The notes: a model not told the origin generated them from the sequence alone. A DNA stretch of 64,000 nt from Psychrobacillus sp. FSL K6-2836 (GCF_038003085.1 NZ_JBBOOM010000001.1:3286001-3350000), one strand, 5' to 3'; counted from the stretch's first letter, positions 26,062 to 34,647 are shown. Program-made: numbers and translations.

Positions 26062-26141
26062 TCAACGGGTGCTTTAGTTAAACAAGTGGCTGCCTATAAT
26101 GGTAGCTTTTTCTTGTAACGCAGCAGTTTAGTTTAACAAAG
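26062..26141 (+). repeat. Two copies of the short accessory-region repeat
   Basis: ATCAACGGGTGCTTTAG TTAAACAAG (26062-26086) and TAACGCAGCAGTTTAGTTTAACAAAG (26116-26141, broken here as TAACGCAGCAG and TTTAGTTTAACAAAG) belong to the dispersed motif also seen at 12541, 15234, 15292, 16687, 16870, 17149, 27456 and 28050. Confidence 0.6.
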
Positions 26142-26146
26142 AGGTG

Positions 26147-26205
26147 TAAGGTTTACTTGCCAAGTGAACCTTTTATTTATAAAGTGGGTGTAAGGTTAAC
26201 CTTAC
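26147..26205 (+). promoter_or_regulatory. Palindromic operators before the second XRE gene
   Basis: An inverted repeat AAGGTTTACTTG / CAAGTGAACCTT (26149-26172, one mismatch) is followed 18 nt later by a perfect 16-bp palindrome GTAAGGTTAACCTTAC (26190-26205), which ends just upstream of the RBS. The half-site GTAAGGTT resembles the GTAAAGTT half-site at the first XRE operon. Confidence 0.6.
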
Positions 26206-26223
26206 ATGAAGCGAGGAATATCA

Positions 26224-26430
26224 ATGATAAATAAAGTAAAGGAATTACGGGAATTCTACGGACTAACTCAGGGGCAATTGGGAGAAAAAGTAAATGTCTC
26301 GCGTCAAGCTATCAATGCAATTGAGAAGAATAAATTTGATCCATCAATTTGGTTAGCATACGATTTAGCAAAACTTTTTAATAAATCAATTGAAGAAATA
26401 TTTGATTTTGAAGGGAGTAAAAGAAAATGA
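26224..26430 (+). CDS. Small XRE-family HTH regulator
   Basis: About 68 residues: MINKVKELREFYGLTQGQLGEK with HTH VSRQAINAIEKNKFDPS and C-terminal IEEIFDFE. It is a close relative in size and layout of the regulator at 6711. ATG 26224 has GAGG 8 nt upstream and is preferred over ATG 26206, which overlaps the operator boundary. The stop overlaps the next gene by 4 nt. Confidence 0.82.
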   Translation: MINKVKELREFYGLTQGQLGEKVNVSRQAINAIEKNKFDPSIWLAYDLAKLFNKSIEEIFDFEGSKRK

Positions 26431-26879
26431 CATTATTTAAAAATCCTTTTACTAATATCATTTTTATAATTTTTATGTCCGTAGTCTATTCTTTCATTTT
26501 TATTTTCACTTCTGATCATATTGAATTCTTAGGTTTACTCTCACACACCCAAACACTAAATTCTCCATTTTGGAACGAATGGTCAGATTTTATAAAAGCG
26601 GGAAATATGAAATTTATTGGATATTTCATAATAGGTTTAACTGTCATTATTCTACTGTGTATGACTATAAAGAGAACTACAAACTACGATGAATACCAGT
26701 TGAGTATATTAAATAGGTGTTTTATTGCAGCAGGTTTTATATCTATCGTAATGGTACCAGTAGTTATGGTTATGCTTTTAAGTGATCCTAATTATGCGAT
26801 AGAGACTATTTTTTTGTTCGCATCTGTACAGTGGGTCAGTGTAATTGTTTTATATTTGATTTACGTTATTAGAAATTAA
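26427..26879 (+). CDS. Four-helix membrane protein coupled to XRE regulator
   Basis: 150 residues with four predicted transmembrane helices (about 8-28, 62-82, 98-118 and 124-146). ATG 26427 overlaps the XRE stop (ATGA), so the two are translationally coupled. Not recognised; the XRE plus membrane-protein arrangement parallels the operon at 6.7-7.4 kb. Confidence 0.7.
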   Translation: MTLFKNPFTNIIFIIFMSVVYSFIFIFTSDHIEFLGLLSHTQTLNSPFWNEWSDFIKAGNMKFIGYFIIGLTVIILLCMTIKRTTNYDEYQLSILNRCFIAAGFISIVMVPVVMVMLLSDPNYAIETIFLFASVQWVSVIVLYLIYVIRN

Positions 26880-26952
26880 GTAGAAAGATACTGGAACAGA
26901 AAGTAATTTAAGCCGTCTTGGTAACAAATAGAATTTACTAGGAGGACAAAAA

Positions 26953-27432
26953 TTGTATAGGTATATGTTGCAATTTATCGTTGGAATCTTAACTTTAGTT
27001 GTATCAACATTTATAGCTTGGTATGAAGGAAGTACAATAACCAATAATTCTTTGGAATGGGGGTATTCAACACCATTTACCAAGTTATTTAACATTGAGA
27101 TTACGAATGGTCGTGATATTAGTCAACTTGATTATTTTGTTTATGCAGCTAAATTTCATCCACTATTCCCAGCTATTATGATAGTTAGTACATTGTATAT
27201 TTTGAGTGTAGTTGGTTATCTTTTAATAAAAAATAAGTCTAAATGGACTATAGGATTTTGGGCATTATTAAGTTGTATTATGATATTATTTAGTGGTTTT
27301 ATTTTTAATTCACCAACCATTGGCGGAAGGATTTTATTTTGGATTGCTTTAGTATGTGGACTTATTAGTATAGCAGTTGCAGTCTTCGTGAGCTTAAGAA
27401 ATTTCAAGAACAAGGTGACCATTGAATTATAA
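26953..27432 (+). CDS. YjdJ/DUF4306-like membrane protein
   Basis: 159 residues: helix 1 followed by the block STFIAWYEGSTI, then EWGYSTPFTKLF, and three more helices. The block resembles B. subtilis YjdJ (DUF4306) as I recall it. The start is TTG 26953 with AGGAGG 10 nt upstream. Function unknown. A short repeat lies just after the stop. Confidence 0.6.
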   Translation: MYRYMLQFIVGILTLVVSTFIAWYEGSTITNNSLEWGYSTPFTKLFNIEITNGRDISQLDYFVYAAKFHPLFPAIMIVSTLYILSVVGYLLIKNKSKWTIGFWALLSCIMILFSGFIFNSPTIGGRILFWIALVCGLISIAVAVFVSLRNFKNKVTIEL

Positions 27433-27502
27433 CAATGTGAAAATTTTCACTTAAAGTAACGGGTGCTTTAGTAGGTTTTTAAAATTGAAAGTGGGGATTA
27501 TT

Positions 27503-28033
27503 TTGTTGTTTCAAAATGGGTATTTAAAAGTTCGTAAATTAGAAGAAAAGGATAATTATTTGTTAGCAAGTTGGCTTTCGAACCCGTCAGTTCTTGAATT
27601 CTATGAAGGAAGAGATAATCCTTTTGATTTAGACAAAGTTAATAAAGTCTTTTATGATTCTGAAGATGATGAATTTAAATGCATTGTAGAATTTGATGGT
27701 AACGAAATAGGATATATTCAATTCTATCTATTGGATGATGAAACGAAAAAAGAATATGGGTATTATGATGGGAATATTTATGGTACAGACCAATTTATAG
27801 GTGAGGTAGAGTATTGGAATAGAGGGATTGGAACATTACTTGTTACATCAATGGTTAAATTTTTAATCGAACATAAAAAAGCAGACCGAGTAGTTATGGA
27901 CCCTCAAATAAGAAATACAAGGGCTATAAAATGCTATGAAAAATGTGGTTTTATAAAAGTTAAAATACTTCCTAAGAATGAGTTACATGAAGGAGTATAT
28001 CAGGACTGTTGGTTGATTGAATATCAAAAATGA
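27503..28033 (+). CDS. AAC(6')-like GNAT acetyltransferase
   Basis: About 176 residues. The N-terminal WLSNPSVLEFYEGRD, the GNAT acetyl-CoA loop around EVEYWNRGIGTLLV, and the C-terminal block DPQIRNTRAIKCYEKCGF with LHEGVYQDCWLIEY are the signature of aminoglycoside 6'-N-acetyltransferase-type proteins. It may modify an aminoglycoside or be a chromosomal relative with another amine substrate. TTG 27503 has GGGGATT just upstream; a TTG at 27485 is an alternative. Confidence 0.75.
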   Translation: MLFQNGYLKVRKLEEKDNYLLASWLSNPSVLEFYEGRDNPFDLDKVNKVFYDSEDDEFKCIVEFDGNEIGYIQFYLLDDETKKEYGYYDGNIYGTDQFIGEVEYWNRGIGTLLVTSMVKFLIEHKKADRVVMDPQIRNTRAIKCYEKCGFIKVKILPKNELHEGVYQDCWLIEYQK

Positions 28034-28090
28034 TTTATTTTTTCTTCAAGTAACGGGTGCTTTACTTCAAGAAGGGGTAAAGCTTTTTTC

Positions 28091-28288
28091 TTGTTGAACG
28101 ATAAAGAAGTGATAAAGGAATATAGGCTTAATGGTGGAAGCGATGCATACTTGTTGAGTATAGGAGGTGCAAACATACTGGTTTTTGAAATAGATAATTT
28201 GCAATACAGGTTTAGTGCAGATAAAAGAATATCAGAAATGATTACTCCTGAAATTTTAGTTCAGATAGCTAATTCTATTGATATTTGA
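28091..28288 (+). CDS. Short fragment of a larger secreted or regulatory protein
   Basis: 65 residues (..GGSDAYLLSIGGANILVFEID..., C-terminus ILVQIANSIDI) that look like the C-terminal strand-helix end of a longer domain. The only start is TTG 28091 directly behind a short repeat, with a poor ribosome binding site. Probably a 3' remnant. Confidence 0.4.
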   Translation: MLNDKEVIKEYRLNGGSDAYLLSIGGANILVFEIDNLQYRFSADKRISEMITPEILVQIANSIDI

Positions 28289-28321
28289 ATCGAATCAAAT
28301 CAATAACCACCTAAAAATAAA

Positions 28322-28350
28322 ACCACTGGGAGACGAATGCTTCCCAGTGT
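28322..28350 (-). terminator. Terminator of the EamA transporter gene
   Basis: On the minus strand CACTGGGAA and the complementary TCCCAGTG pair around GCATTCGTC and run into GTTTTATTTTT. Confidence 0.7.
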
Positions 28351-28362
28351 ATATTACGTTAT

Positions 28363-29253
28363 TTAGTTGGTGTTGTTAATTCTTGTTTTGTATATCTGAG
28401 TGATTTTAATTTCACTAACAAATGTTGAGGCTAAAAGTAATGCACCACCAAGCATTTGAATTGCTGTCATTTGCTCCTGCAGAATAATTGCCGAAATCAG
28501 TATTGCTACGAAAGGATCTACATAGCTTAGCATTGCAATACTTTGTCCTTTTAATCTCTCCATACCAGAAAAGAATAACCAAAATCCAATCCCAGTGTTG
28601 ACGACTCCTAAAATTACTATAAAAGGTATAGATGAACTAGATACTTCAAATATACCGAAGCCAGAAGTTGAGAAAACATAAGGCATAAGGAGTAAAGAGG
28701 TTATTCCAAGCTGAATTATCGTCAACTCAAGTTTCCCCATACCTTTTATAAATTTATTTAACAGCAATAATGCAGCGTAAAATGCAGCTGCTATTAATCC
28801 GTAAGAAAGACCAAGGATATCATTTGTATTAGATGCACTGACACCTTCACCTACAATCAATACCAGCCCCATTATCGCGATAATTATACAGATAATCTTT
28901 TTAAATGATAATTGTTCTTTAAGTATAAATGGTGAAAGAAGCATCACAAACACTGGGGCAAAGTAATATCCAAGTGTAGCGTTAGCAATTGTCGTATAGT
29001 CATAGGATTGGTACAGAAAAACCCAATTTCCACCTAATGCGATACCAGAAAGAAACAAAATTAAAGCATTCGATTTCACTAAATTCCATGATATTTTTTT
29101 CTTCATGATAATGAATATTAATGTTAAAAATAAGCAACCTATTAAACTGCTAAGTAAAGCTCTTTCGCTCGAAGAAAGATCAATATACCGAACAACTAAA
29201 CCAATTGTACCGAAAATGATCATTGATAATATAAACTGAATTTTAGATTTCAT
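28363..29253 (-). CDS. EamA/DMT-family transporter
   Basis: 296 residues with ten predicted transmembrane helices in two EamA repeats (first repeat ends near GLVLIVGEG, second begins at GLSYGLIAAAFYA). These proteins usually export metabolites or amino acids; the substrate is not predictable here. It is divergent from a LysR regulator about 600 nt away, a common pairing for DMT exporters. Confidence 0.85.
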   Translation of the reverse strand: MKSKIQFILSMIIFGTIGLVVRYIDLSSSERALLSSLIGCLFLTLIFIIMKKKISWNLVKSNALILFLSGIALGGNWVFLYQSYDYTTIANATLGYYFAPVFVMLLSPFILKEQLSFKKIICIIIAIMGLVLIVGEGVSASNTNDILGLSYGLIAAAFYAALLLLNKFIKGMGKLELTIIQLGITSLLLMPYVFSTSGFGIFEVSSSSIPFIVILGVVNTGIGFWLFFSGMERLKGQSIAMLSYVDPFVAILISAIILQEQMTAIQMLGGALLLASTFVSEIKITQIYKTRINNTN

Positions 29254-29851
29254 TGTATACTCCTTCGAATTTGCGAAACATCTTATATTTCGCAGATTCT
29301 TAATCTGTTATTAATTTAATTTTGTGAGTAGCAGTACTTAAACTAATTTGTGCGTATACCTCAAACAAAATATCCAGCTTGCATCCATCACCACGCTGAA
29401 AATCGCTAAATACAAAAGTATGATTTGTTTTTCTAAAACTGTACTTTCTGCTTTAATATCCATTCTTCTACTAAAATACATTGCTGAAATCTTTAGATTT
29501 ATAGAGCTTTTCTGCAGTAGTTACAAATAAATAAAACTTGGTCTTTTTACTATTATTGAGAAAAAGCGTTTTGACCATTTGCATTTTTACTTTTTATTTA
29601 TCTTTATACATCCATTGAAATGACCTCATCCGTTTCCACACGTTCAAACAATCTCTAACTTTCTAATATTTTATAGACCTTTATTTGCAGAGGGGTTTTA
29701 TAAAATTGGGTTATTTCACCATAATATCACTCACATAAATCATCTCTATGCTCCTATCGCTTTCTAACTTGATTTTCCAGTAGTAGTAGCATAGCATATT
29801 AATATGTATTACTAAATTGAATGTTTATCATGTTTAACATGACAAAATCAG
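29254..29851. other. Gene-free stretch between EamA and LysR genes
   Basis: 598 nt, T-rich and without a credible ORF; a 60-codon frame at 29348-29530 has no ribosome binding site and an atypical composition. It presumably carries the divergent promoters and LysR sites, but I cannot pick a T-N11-A site with confidence. Part may be a decayed gene. Confidence 0.4.
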
Positions 29852-29869
29852 ATGTCTGGGAGAGAATAT

Positions 29870-30739
29870 ATGAATATCCAAAAATATATGGCCTTTGTCA
29901 AAGCAGTTGAATATGGAAGCTTTACAAAAGCTGCTCAAGATTTAAAATATACGCAGTCTGGTATTAGCCGTATGATTAACGATTTAGAATCGGAATGGGG
30001 AATTTTACTATTTGAAAGAGGACGTGCAGGTATCACCTTAACATCTGATGGCTTAAGATTATTGCCTCAGTTAAAACGAATCTGTAACGAACATGAGATG
30101 TTAATGATACAGATCGAGGAATTACACGATATACAGTCTGGTATTATTCGTATTGGAACCTTTTCAAGCGTTGCGACACATTGGCTACCGAATATAATTA
30201 AAAGTTTTAAGAAAGATTATCCTGATATTGATTTTGAATTACTATTAGGGGATTATACAGAAATCGAAAGCTGGATTATCGAAGGGCGGGTCGACTTTGG
30301 TTTTTTACGACTACCGATAAAAAGTGAAATGGAAACCATCTTTGTGGAGCAAGACCGTTTGTTGGTAGTAATTCCTGAAGATCATCCTCTTGCAAATTGC
30401 GACAAGTTTCCAATAAAAGAGTTATCGAACAGTCCATTTATGCTATTGGAGAAGGGTGCAAAAGCTGAAATCTCCGAAATTTTTGTGCAGCACCAAATCG
30501 TACCGCAAGTTGATTTTACGACATGGGATGACTATGCCATTATGTCTATGGTGGAAAACGGACTAGGAATTAGTATATTACCAGAATTGATTTTACAGCG
30601 TAGTCCCTACAAAATAATAACGAAAGAGCTTGAAGTTCCTGCTTTTCGAGATATAGGTATCGCTATGAGAGAGCAAAAGTCACTTTCACTAGCTGCCAAG
30701 AAATTTTTAGACTATTTATCGTATAGAAAGAGGAAGTGA
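29870..30739 (+). CDS. LysR-family transcriptional regulator
   Basis: 289 residues: N-terminal winged HTH (YGSFTKAAQDLKYTQSGISRMI) and a periplasmic-binding-like effector domain (about 90-289, GIIRIGTFSSVATHWLP...). ATG 29870 has GGGAGAG 5 nt upstream and gives the usual short N-terminus; ATG 29852 is an upstream alternative. It probably regulates the divergent EamA transporter. Confidence 0.87.
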   Translation: MNIQKYMAFVKAVEYGSFTKAAQDLKYTQSGISRMINDLESEWGILLFERGRAGITLTSDGLRLLPQLKRICNEHEMLMIQIEELHDIQSGIIRIGTFSSVATHWLPNIIKSFKKDYPDIDFELLLGDYTEIESWIIEGRVDFGFLRLPIKSEMETIFVEQDRLLVVIPEDHPLANCDKFPIKELSNSPFMLLEKGAKAEISEIFVQHQIVPQVDFTTWDDYAIMSMVENGLGISILPELILQRSPYKIITKELEVPAFRDIGIAMREQKSLSLAAKKFLDYLSYRKRK

Positions 30740-30745
30740 AAAAGT

Positions 30746-31176
30746 TTGAGGGAAATTGGTTGTACGTGTTATGTCTCGCTATATAAGAGACATGGAGTAA
30801 AGCCAGAAGCTCTCTTAAATGCTACTATAAATGATTGGTCGAAAAATATAAAAGAAGCGTACTATTTTCTAGAACAACGCGGGTATAAAAAGATTTCTCT
30901 TATTGGATTAACAGTAGGTGGGATTTTATCGTTAAAATTAGCACAGGATGAGCAGATTGAACGACTTATTGTCATGTCCGTCCTAAAAGATCGTACCGCA
31001 GAAACGGTTAAAAACAGCGACTAGCTGATTATGCAAAGGCATATAAGCAGCTAGTAGAAAAAACATCTGAAGTGATTGAAAAGGAAATAGTGCCTTTTCC
31101 AAACTCCACACATTTAATGACGCTAGGAAAAGATAAGAAATCACTTTTTGAAGAAGTAATGTCTTTTATTAAATAA
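30746..31176 (+). pseudogene. Remnant of an alpha/beta-hydrolase (carboxylesterase/thermostable lipase type)
   Basis: The first frame (30746-31024) carries RRGYKKISLIGLTVGGILSLKL-like esterase sequence (nucleophile elbow GLTVGG, with Thr where Ser is expected) and then stops at TAG 31022. In the +1 frame the protein resumes (ADYAKAYKQLVEKTSEV... to STHLMTLGKDK and LFEEVMSFIK, stop 31174-31176), which is the catalytic-His end of the same family. The cap and acid-residue regions and the true N-terminus are missing. Deletion, frameshift and nucleophile loss together indicate a dead gene. Confidence 0.75.
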
Positions 31177-31250
31177 ATAAAATACCTTTGCGGTAGAAAC
31201 AAGTTTTGAACTTTAAAGGAAAGCGCACCTTTTTGTCTAGTTTAGCCAAC

Positions 31251-31288
31251 AAAAAAAGTTGATCATGACAGAATGTCACGACCAACTC
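31251..31288 (-). terminator. Terminator of prsA
   Basis: On the minus strand AGTTGGTCGTGACA and TGTCATGATCAACT pair around TTC and are followed by TTTTTTTG. Confidence 0.85.
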
Positions 31289-31307
31289 TCTATTATACTT
31301 GTCCTGA

Positions 31308-32264
31308 TTATTTTGTACTTTCAGTTGCTTCCGCATCTTTTTCCGCATCTTCTTCGGTAGTTGCTTCAGCATCTTCAGCCGGTGCTTGTGATTCTGCAGC
31401 TGCTAGAAATTGATCTAATGATGTTTTTAAATCTTCATCTTTGATGTCAATATCCGCATCTTTCATCATTTTAGCTACTTTTGGTAACAATGTAGATTGG
31501 TCTGCTTTTTCTAGCTTCAATTGTTTTTCAATCTCTGCTTTTTTATCTTCATATGATTCTTCGATTGTACGCTTATCCGTTACTTCAATAATGTGGTAAC
31601 CAAAGCTTGACTTAATAGGATTACTGATAACATTTTTCTCTAAAGCAAATGCTCCATTTAGGAAATCCTCATCCATCGGAGAAGCTTTTGTAATCCACCC
31701 AAGATCTCCACCAGTTGTTTGAGCTGGCTCTTCAATTGAGTATTCTTTTGCTACTTCTGCAAAGTCTTTACCAGAATCTAACTCAGATTTAACTTTTTTA
31801 GCTGTTTCTTCATCTTCAACTACAACGTGACGAACATTAATTTCATCTTTGATTTTTTCAAATTGGGCTTTACTTTCGTCTTCAGATACTTTAACATCTT
31901 CGATTAAAGCTTTTTCTTGCAATAGGTTTAGTTCTAAGAATTTTTTGTATGATTCTTCAGTATAGCCCTGTTGAGCGATTATAGCTTCAAAGCTCTCACC
32001 ATATTGCTTTTTATCAGCTTCTAATTGAGTGGTTACTTCCTCTTTAGTCACTTCGTACTTATTGGAAAGTACTTTTTCAATAGCTAGCAATTGGAATGCT
32101 TGATCGCCAATTGATGATTTCATCTCTTCATACAAATCATTCTGTGTAATATCCCCGATTTTAGATGTTGCAATTACTTCACTGCTGTCTGCTGAATCCT
32201 CGCTACAAGCCCCTAAAGCAAGAACAGATGCTGCAAGCGTTAATGTTAATACTGTTTTTTTCAT
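31308..32264 (-). CDS. prsA: PrsA foldase lipoprotein
   Basis: 318 residues. Signal with lipobox LGAC (Cys20), an N-terminal chaperone-like region, then a parvulin domain (VRHVVVEDEETA, DFAEVAKEYS, GGDLGW, YHIIEVTDKR) and an acidic Glu/Ala/Thr-rich tail. ATG 32264 has AGGAG 11 nt upstream; a longer frame to 32330 lacks a lipobox-compatible start. Position next to scoC and the yha genes supports it being the housekeeping PrsA, which folds exported enzymes and penicillin-binding proteins. Confidence 0.92.
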   Translation of the reverse strand: MKKTVLTLTLAASVLALGACSEDSADSSEVIATSKIGDITQNDLYEEMKSSIGDQAFQLLAIEKVLSNKYEVTKEEVTTQLEADKKQYGESFEAIIAQQGYTEESYKKFLELNLLQEKALIEDVKVSEDESKAQFEKIKDEINVRHVVVEDEETAKKVKSELDSGKDFAEVAKEYSIEEPAQTTGGDLGWITKASPMDEDFLNGAFALEKNVISNPIKSSFGYHIIEVTDKRTIEESYEDKKAEIEKQLKLEKADQSTLLPKVAKMMKDADIDIKDEDLKTSLDQFLAAAESQAPAEDAEATTEEDAEKDAEATESTK

Positions 32265-32404
32265 GAAATTTTCTCTCCTAACTTCTTTGTGTTGCCAGTT
32301 GTTACTATAACATAAACGAAATAAAAACAAAAATAGTTCCCGTTCATTTGCCTACCGAATATTTAAAATACCGCATAGGATACATGGAAAAGGAGGTGTT
32401 TTAA

Positions 32405-32512
32405 ATGAGCGGACAATATAACGGTGGCGGATATAACGGTGGCTCTGGATTTGCTTTGATCGTAGTTCTATTTATTTTATTGATCATTGTAGGTGCAGCG
32501 TTTATCTACTAA
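32405..32512 (+). CDS. YjcZ-family sporulation peptide
   Basis: 35 residues: MSGQYNGGGYNGGSGFALIV then a hydrophobic tail ending GAAFIY. The Gly/Tyr-rich head plus single membrane helix is the YjcZ/SscA-type spore peptide pattern. AAGGAGGTG lies 9 nt before the ATG. It points to a spore former. Confidence 0.85.
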   Translation: MSGQYNGGGYNGGSGFALIVVLFILLIIVGAAFIY

Positions 32513-32526
32513 TTTAACAGGAGAAA

Positions 32527-32553
32527 CTAAGATCGCCTAAAAATCGATCTTGG
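32527..32553 (+). terminator. Hairpin after the YjcZ gene
   Basis: AAGATCG and CGATCTT pair around CCTAAAAAT; the following GGTTTCC is a weak T-run. Confidence 0.45.
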
Positions 32554-32587
32554 TTTCCCCTCAATTGGTAGTATGAGAAAAAGAAAT

Positions 32588-32627
32588 GACCCTAAATCAT
32601 ATACATGATTTGGGTCCACTTTTTTTC
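32588..32627 (+). terminator. Convergent terminator
   Basis: GACCCTAAATCA and TGATTTGGGTC pair around TATACA, followed by CACTTTTTTT. It separates the YjcZ gene from the convergent membrane-protein gene. Confidence 0.75.
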
Positions 32628-32629
32628 TC

Positions 32630-32815
32630 TTAAACTGTATAAACTAGCTCAACATAAAAGGAAACAAGAAGAATCGTGATCAAAATATTGATCGTGCGAA
32701 AAATCTTCGGATGCTTCTCTTCCGGAATTTCTTTTGACATTACTAAAGCATATGTCATTCGGTTAATTTGTATCAAATAAAACGCTGAGAATAGAACTAA
32801 CGTGAATATAATCAT
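32630..32815 (-). CDS. Small two-helix membrane protein
   Basis: 61 residues: helix 1 about 2-18, a charged loop MSKEIPEEKHPKIF, helix 2 about 40-60. GGGAG lies 9 nt upstream of ATG 32815. Function unknown; small conserved-looking membrane protein in the yha region. Confidence 0.6.
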   Translation of the reverse strand: MIIFTLVLFSAFYLIQINRMTYALVMSKEIPEEKHPKIFRTINILITILLVSFYVELVYTV

Positions 32816-32885
32816 GTCTAGACTCCCTTCATATCCTAATTAAGCATAACAAACAATTAGGGGGATATACAAGTGTTACATTTTG

Positions 32886-33431
32886 TTAATAGTTTGGTTC
32901 CGCTATTAAAATCTCGTACCCTGCATCCGTTTCTTCAATTAAAGCGTACTTTGGTGATTTACTTAAGTTTTTTGCATAAATTAGATCAATTAAGCAAATT
33001 CCACAATGATAAGCAAATAAAATAGTGAAGTAGTGGGCAAAAATAGGTATTGCTAAAGCTCCGATAATAAATAATACATTAACGAATATAAAAGGAGCTA
33101 ATAAGATGAAAAGAAATCGACTCTTACGAACTGGCTCAACTATACGCAAATGTAAGGTTGGGACACATTTAAATTGGTTAATGACGATGAATTTTATTTT
33201 ATCTCTATGACCAAACATTGGGATAAAGTGAAATAATTTATGGAGTGGATAAACACCCAAAAATGCTATCACGAATATCCAAAAGTAATCGTCCGATTTA
33301 TGAGAGTTATTAATAATTCCTAATAAGACGTATGCAAATGAAAAAACCATTATAACTACTAAAGAGGATAGTATAAACAATCTCTCTAATCCATATTGTT
33401 TTTTCACATTGATTGTTTTCCAGCAGTGCAA
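32886..33431 (-). CDS. DUF3267-family membrane protein (putative metalloprotease-like)
   Basis: About 181 residues with several membrane helices and the block YPLHKLFHFIP containing an HxxxH pair, as in DUF3267 proteins related to zinc metalloprotease folds. TTG 33431 (MHCWKTINVKKQYG) is chosen because GGAG lies 9 nt upstream; a TTG at 33440 abuts that site. A DUF3267 gene lies near scoC in B. subtilis, consistent with this position. Catalysis is not established for the family. Confidence 0.72.
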   Translation of the reverse strand: MHCWKTINVKKQYGLERLFILSSLVVIMVFSFAYVLLGIINNSHKSDDYFWIFVIAFLGVYPLHKLFHFIPMFGHRDKIKFIVINQFKCVPTLHLRIVEPVRKSRFLFILLAPFIFVNVLFIIGALAIPIFAHYFTILFAYHCGICLIDLIYAKNLSKSPKYALIEETDAGYEILIAEPNY

Positions 33432-33543
33432 GGTATGCAACTCCTATATATTAATTTGATTTAGATACATAAGATAATCCTTTTTATAACAAAAAGCAAC
33501 CTCTTTATTTGTAAAAAATTATTAACCGCTTTCAAACTGCATA

Positions 33544-34080
33544 TTATTCACCTTTGGAACTGAATGTATCCTCTATATTTTTTAAAGATTTTTCGAAAAT
33601 ATCCATGAAATCATCTCCATAAACATTGCGAATGACTGCCGTTACATCCATGAAATCTGGAAATTTCCCATAAAGCTCTTTAATAGGAAGAGACCCCTCC
33701 AGTACTGCGTGTGGAGTAGTATGGTAATTTTCATACATTTCTTCTAAAAGTACTTTCCCTTTTTTTGTTACATCTACATACGTATTACGCTTATCTGTCT
33801 CTCTTTTAGAAAAAGAAAGTAGCCCACGTTCTTCTAGTTTTTTAGAAAAATTAAATGCTGTCGAGACATGCATTACTCCAAACTTTGCTATATCAGAAAT
33901 AGTTGCACCTTGTAGGTGATATGATATCCATAAAATATGATGTTCATTAATATTTAAGTCATAAGGTTTTATCCATGCTTGCCAATCTTTTTCTACTGCT
34001 TTCCAAAGTGCTTTAGATAGTTGCGCTATCCGCTGACTATAGAGCATTGCCTCTTTCATCGTATAAAATTGATCTGCCAT
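33544..34080 (-). CDS. scoC: MarR-family regulator ScoC (Hpr)
   Basis: 178 residues with the winged-helix core [20 protein letters not shown] and [17 protein letters not shown]. The N-terminal [21 protein letters not shown] resembles B. subtilis Hpr, which represses extracellular proteases, sporulation genes and oligopeptide uptake in the transition phase. It is slightly shorter than the 203-residue B. subtilis protein at the C-terminus. Neighbouring yhaH, trpP and hit support the assignment. Confidence 0.9.
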   Translation of the reverse strand: MADQFYTMKEAMLYSQRIAQLSKALWKAVEKDWQAWIKPYDLNINEHHILWISYHLQGATISDIAKFGVMHVSTAFNFSKKLEERGLLSFSKRETDKRNTYVDVTKKGKVLLEEMYENYHTTPHAVLEGSLPIKELYGKFPDFMDVTAVIRNVYGDDFMDIFEKSLKNIEDTFSSKGE

Positions 34081-34331
34081 GTAAACCCTGCTTTCTATAT
34101 TTATTTTCTTTCAAACATTATAGCAAGAAAGTATGTACCTGAATACAAATTTAAAAAATATTATTATATTTATAATAATAAGTACTGCTAGTCACATTGA
34201 AAGTAGTTCAAAATTTCTCTATCAAGAAAAAAGAGGACATACCACTATTTGAAATATATCCTTATTTAAAATTTCGCTTTCCATAAACCTAGTTATCTAC
34301 TTGTATTGAAGAATAGAATCTATACAATGAT

Positions 34332-34490
34332 ACCGCTGATTTCCGTCGTTTGTGATGTCTTATCTGTCTCACTCATCCCGCTGTAGTCGCCACCTTCCAC
34401 TCTAATCAATTAAGTGAGTAGTACTCAATAATAAGGTTTAGCATAGCTTATCGCTTAGATGATAATAGTAGTCAAAGTTAATATAGTGAT
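34332..34490. repeat. Family A element, internally deleted copy
   Basis: GCTGATTTCCGTC is joined to GATGTCTTATCTGTCTCACTC, GCTGTAGTCGCCACC and then GTAGTACTCAATAATAAGG and ATCGCTTAGA. Compared with 48526-48650, the central GC-rich part is missing. The downstream tail matches that of the 41.5 kb copy. It lies in the gene-free stretch 34081-35042. Confidence 0.7.
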
Positions 34491-34647
34491 AAAACGTCTG
34501 TTGAATTAGGGGGCCTATTCTAAAATGAAAGATGAAAAAGGTGATTTTCTTTTATACTAGTGGAAATATAGCGAAATAGTAAGTGTTCACAAAATAAAGA
34601 AGCGAAATAGCGAACGAAATTGCATCTTCGTATAAGAAGGTATCTTT

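Noticed and set aside
29348-29530. 60-codon ORF upstream of the LysR gene
   Set aside because: No RBS, biased composition, in an AT-rich gap.
31022-31030. Programmed frameshift in the esterase gene
   Set aside because: No slippery sequence at the junction, and the gene has also lost its N-terminus and nucleophile, so decay is the simpler reading.
12431-31250. Prophage or integrative element
   Set aside because: No integrase, transposase, portal, terminase or tRNA attachment site was seen; genes are mixed in function and orientation.
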